Part shown: positions 13,733 through 21,740 of the stretch, in pieces | Numbering within the stretch: the first letter of the stretch is position 1 | How the letters are laid out: each line of letters opens with the position of its first letter | Source: Thermoplasmatales archaeon SW_10_69_26 | Lineage (GTDB): Archaea > Thermoplasmatota > SW-10-69-26 | NCBI GenBank assembly: GCA_003009755.1 | Contig: PXUB01000046.1 | Coordinates: forward strand, 1 to 51,083 | Reading direction: 5' to 3' | Length of the DNA: 51,083 nucleotides | Translations under genes and position numbers: made by a program | The notes under the pieces: generated by a model | Seen by the model: only the letters and a program-made list of their open reading frames with translations | Database searches by the model: none | What the model was told of the DNA's origin: nothing

Positions 13733-16700
13733 ATGCCCCAACGCCCACGCTCCCCACCGACCCACCGAGCCCTGTCGCTCGTCAGCGCGCTGCTCATGCT
13801 GACGATGGGCCTCGCCCAGGCCCCAGGCCTCGCTCAACCGGCCCCGCCGGACGAGGTGACCGTCGAACCGCCCTTCCTCGGAGCACCCGCCTACGAGGAG
13901 GACTTCCAGGAGGACCGCGGGGGCTGGGAGGCGGACACGCCGCCAGCCCCGGCGATGACGTGGGAGCACGGCGACCCCTCGTCCGGGCCGGGCGAGGCCA
14001 GCCTCGGCGGGAACGTGTGGGCGACGAACCTGGACGGCGACCACCGCCCGTACGAGTGCGGGGTGCTCGTCTCCGGTCCGATCGACCTCACCGACACCTC
14101 GTCGGCCGAGATCGCGATCGAGCACGCCTACGAGCTCTACCAGAGCTCGTGGGAGGGCGACGGCGCCGTGCTGTTCGTCACCACCGACGACGGCGACAGC
14201 TTCGAGCAGGCGTCCCCGGTCGAAGGCTACGACGCCCAGCTGTCCTACAGCGTGCGCGACTGCCTCGACCTCGAGGACCACGCCGCCGGGTTCACCGGCG
14301 AGCAGCTCGACAGGCAGACCTCGACGGTGGACCTCGACCCCTACACGGGCCAACAGATCCGCATCGCGTTCGGGTTCGCCTCGGGCGAGAGCTCCGAGGT
14401 CCGCGAAGGCTGGTACATCGACGGGTACCACCTGACCACCGACGGGCAGACCCGGACCGAGGACCTCGCCACGGACGCGGGGTTCACGGTCGAAGCGTTC
14501 ACGCAGCCCGAGCAACCGCTCGGTTGGGCGTGGGGCAACCCCTCCTCCTCGGAGGGTCCCTCCTTCCAGGAGGCCACACGCCTGTGGGGGACCAACCTCG
14601 ACGGCGACCACGGCAAGAACGAGTGCAGCACGATCGAGTCCCCTCCGATCGACCTCAGCGACGTCACGGCCGAGGCCGCCCCCCAAGCGAGCCTCAGCTG
14701 GGACCAGTGGTTCCGCAGCTCCAGCGCGTCCGGCGGAGGCGTCGTCCAGATCGGCGTCGACGGCGAGTACCACAACGTCGAACCCACGCAGGGCTACCCG
14801 GCCCACCCCGACCAGGCCCTCGACGAATGCCTCGACCACCGCACGCAGGCGACCGGCGCCTTCGCAGGCAGCCTGCAGTACCGCGGCGACGACATGGTCG
14901 AGAGGCGCGCCGACGTCACCGAGTTCCTCGGCGAGGAGATCACGGTCCGCTTCGTGTTCGCCACGACCGACAGCAAGTACCTCGTCGACGGCTGGTACGT
15001 GAACGACGTCGCCATCGAGCTCGGCGCCGGCGCCGACCCCGTCACCGTGGACGTCCCCGAACCCGAGGACGTCCCCGACCAGCAGGCCTTCGAGCCCGTG
15101 GACACCGTCTACCAAGAGGACTTCGAGGGCGACGACGGCAACTGGACCGACGTCGGCGTCGCCACGTGGGAGCACGGCACCCCCGTCAACCCGCCCGAGG
15201 TCCCTGTCGGCAGCCTCGAGATGTGGGGCACCAACCTCCTCGGCGACACGCGCGAGCGCGCCTGCAGCTACGTCGACAGTCCCACGATCTCGCTCCCCGG
15301 CGTGAACACGTACGGGACCGCCGAGACGATCCAGCTCACGCTGGAGACGTTCCGCGACCTGGCCGAACACGTCGATGGAGCCGTCGTCTGGGTGAACGGC
15401 GAGGACGACAACTGGTACCGCATCGAGCCGCGCGAGGGCTACGACGGCCGGCTGGGTGGCTTCGCCGAGATCGTCTGCCTGGGCGGCCCCAAGGTGTCCT
15501 CCACGTACTGGACCGGGGCGGCCGAGAGCGGCGACGACTGGCACATGGACACGTTCGACCTGTCGGCGTTCGCCGGCGAGGACGTCGAGATCCGGCTCGC
15601 CTACACCAGCGGGCTCGACGAGGACCACCGTGGCATCTACCTCGACGAGGCCCGCATCGACGTCGGCGTCGGCGCCAGCGCCTCGCCGGCCGAGCTCACG
15701 CAGCCCCAAGCCGTCGCCGACGAGCTGTGCCAGGAGGACACGCCCGCCTGGAACGTGCAGCGCAACTCCGCCACCTGGTGCCGGGGCGTGCCCACGACCG
15801 GGCCCTCCACGGTGCAGACCGTTTGGGCCACCGACCCGCACGGCGGCCACGAGATCGGCGAGTGCAGCTACCTGACGTCCGAGCCGATCGACGCCAGCAA
15901 CGTGCCCGGCCTGGGCTCGCTGACGCTCAGCTTCGAGCACTTCCTCGACACGCGCCGCAACACCGGCGCGATCGTGGAGATCTCCGACGATGGCGGGCAG
16001 ACGTGGGGCAAGATCTCCCCCGTCGGCGGCTACGACAGCACGTCCTGGGATGACCTGGTCAACGGCTGCCTTGACGGCCCCGACACGATGACGGTCTTCC
16101 AGGACACCGACGACACCTACGAGCCCGTCGAGTTCGACTTGCGCGGCTCCGAGGACAGCACGTTCCAGCTCCGCTTCGCGTTCGCCGGCATGGACCTCCC
16201 CGACCCGGGCTGGTACCTGCGCGACATCCAGCTCGACCGGGGCCTCGGCAGCGTGCCCGTCAGCGGCCTCGCCGCCGCCTCGCAGGCCGCGCCCGCGGCG
16301 CCCGCCGACCGCGGCGCGTCCAGCGTCGATGCGCTGCGCGAGATCGCCGGCCCGAGCCTGACCGAGACCCTCGACGAGGGCCCAAGCGGCCCCGTGGAGG
16401 CGATCGTGACCGGGCCCGCGCACGACACCGACCAGCGCTTCGCGGACCGGCAGACGGCGATGGCCCACTTCGACGAGGCCGCCCAGCCGTTCTTCGACCG
16501 GCTCGAACGCACGGTCGACGCGGTCGGCGGCGAGATCACGGACACCTGGTCCCCCGCGCCGGCCGTCGAGGTCCGCGCGCCGGTGAGCACGCTGGCCGCG
16601 CTCGCCGAGCTCGACGCGACCCGCCACGTCGCTCGGGACCACCCCGGCTCCGTCGAGCTCGTGGAACCGCTGCCGCCCGAGGACGAGGGCGTGTCGCTGA

Positions 16701-18460
16701 TGAACACCGAGGGCCGTCAGATGCTGCAGGCCGAGCAGGCCTGGGCCGAGGGCTTCCGCGGCGAGGACACGACGATCAGCGTGATCGACACCGGCATCGA
16801 CGACCGGCACGAGGCGTTCCGCAACGCCGACGGATCCTCGCGCGTCGTCGGATGGCTGGATCTGTACAACGGCGAGCCCGAGCCCTACGACGACCACGGC
16901 CACGGCACGCATGTCGCCGCCAGCGCCGCCGGCTCGTCCGCGTGGGAGCACCCGCACTACGGCGCGTTCGAGGAGACCGGCGTCGCGCCCGAGGCCGACC
17001 TGCTCGGCGTCAAGTTCCTCTCCAGCGGCGGCGGGGGCACGTTGTCCGACGCGCTGGACGCCCTCGAGTGGTCCTTCGAGCAGGGCGCCAACGTGACATC
17101 GAACTCCTGGGGAGCCTCTTGCGAGGCGACAACCTCCATCGTGGCGCTCGTCGACCAGCTCACCGACCAAGGCATGCGGAGCGTATTCGCCGCCGGCAAC
17201 AGCGGACCGGCCGCCGGCTCGATCGGTGGCCCCGGATGCGGCGAGGAGAGCCTCACCGTCGGCGCCACCGACGACGAGCGCGAGGTCGCCAGCTTCTCCA
17301 GCCGCGGCCCGTGCACCGACCCCGCCAGGGAGGACGCCGAGCCGCGCACGTGCCCGGACGTCGTCGCCAAGGGCGAGGCCGTGCGGAGCGCGGTGCCACG
17401 CGAGGGAGCCGCCGGCGGGGCGCCCGAGGGCTACCGCACCTGGAGCGGTACCAGCATGGCCACGCCCCAGGTCGCCGGCGCCGTCGCCCTCATGGAGCAG
17501 ATGAAGATCGCGGAGACCGGCACCGGCTGGGACACCGCCAGCGGCGCCGACGTCACCACGATCAAGGACACCGCCCACCGGCTGCCCAGCTTCGACGCGG
17601 AGCCCAACGACGACTACGGCTGGGGTCTGCCCCAGCTCATGGGCGTGCACACGGTGCTGACGACCGGCGAGGAGGCCGAGATCCGCGAGAGGTTCTCGAT
17701 CGCGGACGACGAGCTGCGGATCGGCGACCGGACCGAGTACCGGTTCACCGTCCGCAACTACGGGGCGATCACCGCCTCGGGCCCGCTGGAGGCCACGCTG
17801 ACGCACCCGGACGGGACGACGCAGACGCTCGTGGACGAGCCCACCGACCTCGGCTACCTCGACGTCGCCGGCGTCGCCGACGGGTTCCCCGTGCAAGGCC
17901 GCACGCTGCCCGGCACCTACACGTTCGCCGGCAGCTACGATTACGCCTGGGAGGACCCGGACACGGGGGACACGATCGAGGGGCAGATCGCCCACGAGGA
18001 CACGTTCACCGTGGTCCGGCCCTACCTCGAGCTGGCGATGCACGGCCTCGAGGGCACCGCAGCCCCCGGCGTGCCGCAGTCGCTCACGTTCGCGGCGACG
18101 AACGTCGGGAACGAAGCAGCCAGCGACGTCGAGCTGCGCCTCACCGTGCCCGACGCGTACGCCTTCCTCCCGCCCGGGGACGTCGATCCGACGGACCCGG
18201 ATAGCCGCTACTCGTCGCCGCCGCCGGACGAGACCGTCGACCACGAGGACGGCGTGACGCTCGTGTACGACGCCGACGAGCTCGGGATCGACGACGAGCA
18301 CGAGATCGATCTAACGCTGGCGGCGACCGAGCCCGGCGACCACCAGCTGTTGACGGTGGCCACGTTCACGGACGCCGCGGACCGCGGCTTCGCGCAAGGC
18401 GCCGCGCACGACCAGAGCGTGGAGACGCCCCTCGCCACGCTCCTCGACCCGGTCCGCTGA
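13733..18460 (+). CDS. Secreted subtilisin-family (S8) protease with four InhA/MAM-like repeats
   Basis: A 1575-residue multidomain protein. Order: signal peptide (LSLVSALLMLTMGLAQ); four MAM-like repeats (about 54-240, 242-436, 460-646, 664-839) with the same ECS...DC cysteines as the preceding gene; an I9-like propeptide region (~886-980); the S8 domain with Asp1019 (VIDTGID), His1057 (HGHGTHVA), Asn1156 (AAGNSG) and Ser1241 (SGTSMATPQVAGA); then two CARDB/Ig-like beta domains to the end. All catalytic residues are intact, so an active extracellular protease is expected. It is unusual that the repeats precede the propeptide, so maturation may release them. A Shine-Dalgarno-like AGGAG lies 7 bases before ATG 13733. 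Only 37 bp separate it from the upstream gene, suggesting one transcript. Confidence 0.88.
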   Translation: MPQRPRSPPTHRALSLVSALLMLTMGLAQAPGLAQPAPPDEVTVEPPFLGAPAYEEDFQEDRGGWEADTPPAPAMTWEHGDPSSGPGEASLGGNVWATNLDGDHRPYECGVLVSGPIDLTDTSSAEIAIEHAYELYQSSWEGDGAVLFVTTDDGDSFEQASPVEGYDAQLSYSVRDCLDLEDHAAGFTGEQLDRQTSTVDLDPYTGQQIRIAFGFASGESSEVREGWYIDGYHLTTDGQTRTEDLATDAGFTVEAFTQPEQPLGWAWGNPSSSEGPSFQEATRLWGTNLDGDHGKNECSTIESPPIDLSDVTAEAAPQASLSWDQWFRSSSASGGGVVQIGVDGEYHNVEPTQGYPAHPDQALDECLDHRTQATGAFAGSLQYRGDDMVERRADVTEFLGEEITVRFVFATTDSKYLVDGWYVNDVAIELGAGADPVTVDVPEPEDVPDQQAFEPVDTVYQEDFEGDDGNWTDVGVATWEHGTPVNPPEVPVGSLEMWGTNLLGDTRERACSYVDSPTISLPGVNTYGTAETIQLTLETFRDLAEHVDGAVVWVNGEDDNWYRIEPREGYDGRLGGFAEIVCLGGPKVSSTYWTGAAESGDDWHMDTFDLSAFAGEDVEIRLAYTSGLDEDHRGIYLDEARIDVGVGASASPAELTQPQAVADELCQEDTPAWNVQRNSATWCRGVPTTGPSTVQTVWATDPHGGHEIGECSYLTSEPIDASNVPGLGSLTLSFEHFLDTRRNTGAIVEISDDGGQTWGKISPVGGYDSTSWDDLVNGCLDGPDTMTVFQDTDDTYEPVEFDLRGSEDSTFQLRFAFAGMDLPDPGWYLRDIQLDRGLGSVPVSGLAAASQAAPAAPADRGASSVDALREIAGPSLTETLDEGPSGPVEAIVTGPAHDTDQRFADRQTAMAHFDEAAQPFFDRLERTVDAVGGEITDTWSPAPAVEVRAPVSTLAALAELDATRHVARDHPGSVELVEPLPPEDEGVSLMNTEGRQMLQAEQAWAEGFRGEDTTISVIDTGIDDRHEAFRNADGSSRVVGWLDLYNGEPEPYDDHGHGTHVAASAAGSSAWEHPHYGAFEETGVAPEADLLGVKFLSSGGGGTLSDALDALEWSFEQGANVTSNSWGASCEATTSIVALVDQLTDQGMRSVFAAGNSGPAAGSIGGPGCGEESLTVGATDDEREVASFSSRGPCTDPAREDAEPRTCPDVVAKGEAVRSAVPREGAAGGAPEGYRTWSGTSMATPQVAGAVALMEQMKIAETGTGWDTASGADVTTIKDTAHRLPSFDAEPNDDYGWGLPQLMGVHTVLTTGEEAEIRERFSIADDELRIGDRTEYRFTVRNYGAITASGPLEATLTHPDGTTQTLVDEPTDLGYLDVAGVADGFPVQGRTLPGTYTFAGSYDYAWEDPDTGDTIEGQIAHEDTFTVVRPYLELAMHGLEGTAAPGVPQSLTFAATNVGNEAASDVELRLTVPDAYAFLPPGDVDPTDPDSRYSSPPPDETVDHEDGVTLVYDADELGIDDEHEIDLTLAATEPGDHQLLTVATFTDAADRGFAQGAAHDQSVETPLATLLDPVR

Positions 18461-18478
18461 CCGGGCCCGATCCGGGCC

Positions 18479-18520
18479 TGATCCGGGCCGGCCGCTCGCC
18501 GGCGGCCGGTCCCCGGATCA
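18479..18520. terminator. Very strong bidirectional terminator hairpin
   Basis: TGATCCGGG-CCGGCCGC (18479-18495), loop TCGCCG, GCGGCCGG (18502-18509), bulge TC, CCCGGATCA (18512-18520) form a 17-bp stem between the protease gene and the convergent regulator. A second hairpin (CAGCCGCAGC/GCTGCCGGCTG, 18534-18557) and CCGCC/GGCGG near 18580 follow. These fill much of the 224-bp gap. Confidence 0.6.
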
Positions 18521-18601
18521 TCCGCGAACCCCCCAGCCGCAGCGAGGCTGCCGGCTGTGCTTGGGTTCAGCTCTCGCCGCCCTCAGGCGGTGAAAACGCT
18601 C

Positions 18602-18626
18602 AGACCGGCGCGAGAGCGCAAGCAAA
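18602..18626. repeat. 25-bp dispersed repeat, copy 2
   Basis: AGACCGGCGCGAGAGCG, then C, then AAGCAAA; it differs from 3344-3368 at one base. A half copy (AGACCGGCGC) follows about 30 bases later. It lies in the gap downstream of the minus-strand regulator. Confidence 0.5.
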
Positions 18627-18684
18627 CCAAGACCGGCGCTAGGCCAGGGTGACGCGCGAGCGCAGGCCGGACCGGCTGGCGTCC

Positions 18685-18978
18685 TCAGGCCAGCCCGTAC
18701 CGGGCGAGCTTGTTCGCGACGTCGTCCACGTCGTCGATGAACCGCCGACCGTGGGGCGTCAGCTCGAGTTCGTCACCGTCGTCGAGCAACCCCAGCTCGG
18801 CCATCTGTTCGACGTGATCCCAGAAGCGGTCGTGCGGTAGGTTGGCCTGCGATCTGACCCGGCTCGTCCGCAACGGCCCGGGTTGCGAGCGCTGCTCGCA
18901 GATGCCCTCGAGGACGTCGGCCCAGATCTCGAACCGATAGCGCTGTCGCTTGGCGCCTGGGATGGCGACCCTCCCCAT
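18685..18978 (-). CDS. Winged-helix transcriptional regulator (HTH_45-like)
   Basis: A 97-residue basic protein: RFEIWADVLEGICEQ, RTSRVRSQANLPHDRFWDHV, ELGLLDDGDELELTPHGRRF. This is the archaeal one-domain winged-helix pattern (helix 1, the T-R-x-x-x-x-ANL recognition region, GLL, wing, T-x-x-G-x-x-F). ATG 18999 is in frame but lies within the TATA-like CGTATATGTTC (plus-strand 18995-19005). ATG 18978 is about 22 bp past its centre, so a leaderless start there is more likely. The promoter also holds two TACGAAT copies spaced 16 bp apart, possible sites for itself or the divergent regulator at 19228. Its targets are unknown. Confidence 0.7.
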   Translation of the reverse strand: MGRVAIPGAKRQRYRFEIWADVLEGICEQRSQPGPLRTSRVRSQANLPHDRFWDHVEQMAELGLLDDGDELELTPHGRRFIDDVDDVANKLARYGLA

Positions 18979-18983
18979 ACTAT

Positions 18984-19010
18984 GTACGAATCTGAACATA
19001 TACGAATGTT
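18984..19010 (-). promoter_or_regulatory. Promoter with direct TACGAAT repeats
   Basis: An AT-rich island contains the minus-strand TATA-like CGTATATGTTC and two TACGAAT copies (plus strand, ~18985 and ~19001), about 1.5 helical turns apart. A dimeric repressor could bind here. Between 19011 and 19227 I see only one hairpin (GCTCTCC-CC-GGAGAGC, 19107-19122). Confidence 0.4.
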
Positions 19011-19227
19011 ACGTAGGGCCATCGTCACCCGGCCGCCCTGACGGCAGATGGATTGTCGCCGCCTCGAACGGCCCCGCCGAGGCTCGCCGACCGGCGCTCG
19101 TTTCCCGCTCTCCCCGGAGAGCTCCGGGTCCCCGAACCCACCCGCTGGGCTGCGAAGATGTTCGTGCGCACGTCCAAGCCCTACTCCGCGGATGGCAGGG
19201 GTGCGAGCGGGAAGGAGTTGACCCACG

Positions 19228-19977
19228 ATGCCTACGAGATCGAGTTCTGCGGAAACCAGCGAGGAGACGGACGGTGAGGACGGCGTGGGCCGGATCCCCA
19301 GCGAGCCCGTCGTCGAGAAACGGGTCGATCTCCCCTGCCGTGCGGCCGGGTTCACGACACCGCCCTGCAAGGTCCAGCTGAAGTTCCTCCAGGAGGACGA
19401 GGGCTGGACGCTCGTGGCCACGACGCCGCCCGCCAAACCGCCGAAGGTGGCCCAGTGGCTCGAGGACCGCGACCCCGTGTCGATCCACATCGCGCCGGGC
19501 CTGTCGCCGAAGGTGCTGCGGGCCAACTTCGACGAGCTGCCGACGGACTGGGAGGCGCTGCTGACGATGGCCGACATCCGGTTCATCGAGGTCAACCCTG
19601 GCGGAGCGGCGTCGATCTTCGTGGAGGACACCTCCGCTCGCATCGAGGAGCTCGTCTCCTCGCTCGAGGAGGAGACCGCGGACGTGCGTGTCCGCGAGAT
19701 GCAGTCCGGTCCGCGCGAGGCCGGCGTCACCGCGCGCCAGCAGGAGATCCTCTCGCTGGCCGTGGCCCACGGCTACTACGAGATCCCGCACAACCTGACG
19801 CTGCGCGACCTCGCCGAGAAGCTCGACCTCAGCGTCGGCACCGTCTCCCAATTGCTGCGACGCGCCGAGGCGCGCATCATCACCAGCTACGTGGACGCCG
19901 TCTCGGAGTCGCGCTGGGAACGCGAGTCGATCCGCGAGTCGATCGAGACCCTCGACCTGGCGCCCTCCGACGTCTGA
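19228..19977 (+). CDS. Bacterio-opsin activator-type HTH regulator (HTH_10)
   Basis: A 249-residue protein. The C-terminal part, from about residue 165, is a Bat-type HTH: VTARQQEILSLAVAHGYYEI, then TLRDLAEKLDLSVGTVSQLL and RRAEARII. The N-terminal 150 residues are a beta/alpha sensor-like region (VDLPCRAAGFTTPPCKVQLK ... DIRFIEVNPGGAASIFVED) with two close cysteines that might respond to redox or metal. Haloarchaeal and related archaeal relatives activate membrane or energy genes. ATG 19228 follows a purine-rich GGAAGGAG about 10 bases upstream. The next gene on the strand is a secreted protein starting a glycan operon, a plausible but unproven target. Confidence 0.75.
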   Translation: MPTRSSSAETSEETDGEDGVGRIPSEPVVEKRVDLPCRAAGFTTPPCKVQLKFLQEDEGWTLVATTPPAKPPKVAQWLEDRDPVSIHIAPGLSPKVLRANFDELPTDWEALLTMADIRFIEVNPGGAASIFVEDTSARIEELVSSLEEETADVRVREMQSGPREAGVTARQQEILSLAVAHGYYEIPHNLTLRDLAEKLDLSVGTVSQLLRRAEARIITSYVDAVSESRWERESIRESIETLDLAPSDV

Positions 19978-20238
19978 TCGTCGCGCTCGGCCTCGAGCCG
20001 ATCGAGGCCGGGCTCTCCTCCGCCGGCCGCTTGCTTCTCCCCCAGCCGAGACCTTCGCCGGATCGGTCTCGGCCCTCGAGGTTCGCACCTCAGCAGGGCC
20101 GATGCTCACCGACTCACGAGGCGCCCTGGGACCGGGCATCACGGGTGGAGATCGACGCCGGCGGAGCCCCGACATGTGGCCGTCAGCGAGGGTCCATGTG
20201 TTGGCCCCGACGCAAGGAGGGAACGCGGGTGACGCGCA

Positions 20239-21018
20239 GTGGTATGCAACGAACGCGAGAAGGCTGAGACGGCGGGCGGTGCGGACGGTCGATCACGGTC
20301 CCGGTTCCCGGGCTTCTCCTTCCTCTGGGTCGTGGCCGTCGTCAGCCTGCTCGGGCTCGCCGCGCCCGCCCTCGCGCAAAGTCAAAGCGGCGGCGGAAGC
20401 AGCGAGGACTGCACCGGCGGCGGCGTCAACGGCGAGTGCAACGCGTTCGGCAGGATCGCCATGCAGAACCGCGAGGAGGTCCGCGGCGAGCCGGTCGACG
20501 TGAACACGACCGTGACGCTGAACACCTCCTACGAGGACCGGGGCGCCCGCTGGGTGATGTTCTCGGTCCGCAACGTCACCGCCGACGGCGACAGCCCCGT
20601 CTCGATCCGGCTGAACTCGTTCGCCACGGACGAGGGCGAGGTCGTCACGACGCGCGTCGTGCACGAGGAGCCCAACGAGCTCAACCTGTGGGTGGACGTG
20701 CTCGATCTCCCCGTCCACAAGGAGATCGAGATCGACGTCACCGTCGGCGTGACCGACGAGGGCGCCTACGCGTTCGAGACGCTCGTGCTGGCCTTCGACC
20801 GCGGCTACGACCCCGTGCAGATGGCGAACGGTGACAAGGCCAGCCTGTTCTCGTACACGCTGCTCGGTGTCAACGAAGCCACCGACCCGATCGGCAGCTC
20901 TACCTCCTCGGACGGCGCCTTGGGCGTGCTGAGCGAGATCCCCGCTCCTTCGGCGCTGGCCACACTGGGCACGATCACCCTAGCCGCCGCAGCCTGCCTC
21001 GGGAGGGAGCCGCGATGA
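20239..21018 (+). CDS. Secreted protein with C-terminal sorting-like anchor (SEIPAP)
   Basis: A 259-residue protein from GTG 20239, the only convincing start. A basic N-region is followed by a signal (FLWVVAVVSLLGLAAPALAQ), a Cys pair (EDCTGGGVNGEC) and a beta-rich acidic body with several N-x-T/S sites. The end is VLSEIPAPSALATLGTITLA, then AAACLGREPR: a short S-E-I-P motif, a hydrophobic helix and basic residues. This resembles sortase-type tails (PEP/PEF-CTERM class) and matches the ends of four other secreted proteins here. The stop overlaps the start of the double winged-helix regulator (ATGA). Function unknown. The 260 bp before it hold no gene I can see. Confidence 0.65.
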   Translation: MVCNEREKAETAGGADGRSRSRFPGFSFLWVVAVVSLLGLAAPALAQSQSGGGSSEDCTGGGVNGECNAFGRIAMQNREEVRGEPVDVNTTVTLNTSYEDRGARWVMFSVRNVTADGDSPVSIRLNSFATDEGEVVTTRVVHEEPNELNLWVDVLDLPVHKEIEIDVTVGVTDEGAYAFETLVLAFDRGYDPVQMANGDKASLFSYTLLGVNEATDPIGSSTSSDGALGVLSEIPAPSALATLGTITLAAAACLGREPR

Positions 21019-21740
21019 TCCGCGGCCCCGATCCCGAGATGGGGAAGGTTCCCCGCCAGCTGACCGAGATCGTCGGGGACCGCCCCGGGATCCACTTCCG
21101 GGAGCTCAAACGGGCCGCGGATCTGTCCTCGAACGGGCAGCTTCGCCACCATCTGGACCGGCTGAAGCGCGAAGGCGTGCTCGTCGAGATCAAGGACGGC
21201 GGCTTCAAGCGATTCTTCATCGCCGGCGAGCACGACCCCGAGCTCCGGCGAGGCCTGGCCCGGTTCGCGCGCCGCGTCCCGCGGTTGATCGCCAAGCTGC
21301 TGCTCCGGCAACCGTTGAACCGGACCGAGCTCCGCCAGCGGTTGGACTGCGCCGATTCGACGCTGGGCTACCACCTCAACCGCATGATCGAGCTCGGCGA
21401 TCTCGAGCGCAACCGCCAGGGCAACATGTGCCTGTACTCGCTGACGGACCCACCCTTCGTGCGGCACGTGCTGCACGATCTCGGCGAGACGTTCCCGGGG
21501 GAGGCGCCCAAGACGGACGGCGAGGTGCCCGCCGCCCAGATCGCGCGCCGTCACTACGAGAACCTGGGCCCCGGCTGGTCCCTGCACCGGGACCACCCGC
21601 CGCAGCGATCGCCCGACGGCGAGCCCGAGGCCAAGGCGATGGGGGCTGCCCGTCGACGGGATGGCAAGGCCGAGTCCTCCCTGGACGCCGGCACCGTCGG
21701 CGAGGACCTGGAGGTCGTCGAGTGGCCCCGTCCTGGGTAG
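21015..21740 (+). CDS. Double winged-helix transcriptional regulator
   Basis: A 241-residue protein with two winged-helix units: residues ~14-65 (RPGIHFRELKRAADLSSNGQ, LRHHLDRLKREGVL) and ~88-140 (LLRQPLNRTELRQRLDCADS, TLGYHLNRMIELGDL). Such tandem-HTH proteins are common euryarchaeal regulators without a ligand domain. The last 90 residues are hydrophilic and probably disordered. It overlaps the secreted-protein gene by 4 bases and the flippase gene by 19 bases, so it is translated within the glycan operon and may control it. Confidence 0.75.
   Translation: MIRGPDPEMGKVPRQLTEIVGDRPGIHFRELKRAADLSSNGQLRHHLDRLKREGVLVEIKDGGFKRFFIAGEHDPELRRGLARFARRVPRLIAKLLLRQPLNRTELRQRLDCADSTLGYHLNRMIELGDLERNRQGNMCLYSLTDPPFVRHVLHDLGETFPGEAPKTDGEVPAAQIARRHYENLGPGWSLHRDHPPQRSPDGEPEAKAMGAARRRDGKAESSLDAGTVGEDLEVVEWPRPG

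Noticed and set aside
11032-13797. A 921-codon minus-strand frame over the repeat protein gene
   Set aside because: Same reason: no recognisable domain, while the plus strand encodes four clear repeats and a signal peptide.
13664-18301. A 1545-codon open frame on the minus strand over the protease gene
   Set aside because: It is antisense to a protein with signal peptide, repeats and intact S8 motifs. Its own translation is low-complexity Arg/Val/Gly/Ala/Asp text typical of GC-rich shadow frames.
18559-18573. GCTTGGGTTCA shared with 50937-50947 before tRNA-Leu
   Set aside because: Only 11 identical bases plus a few near matches; too short to call a repeat or tRNA remnant without a genome search.
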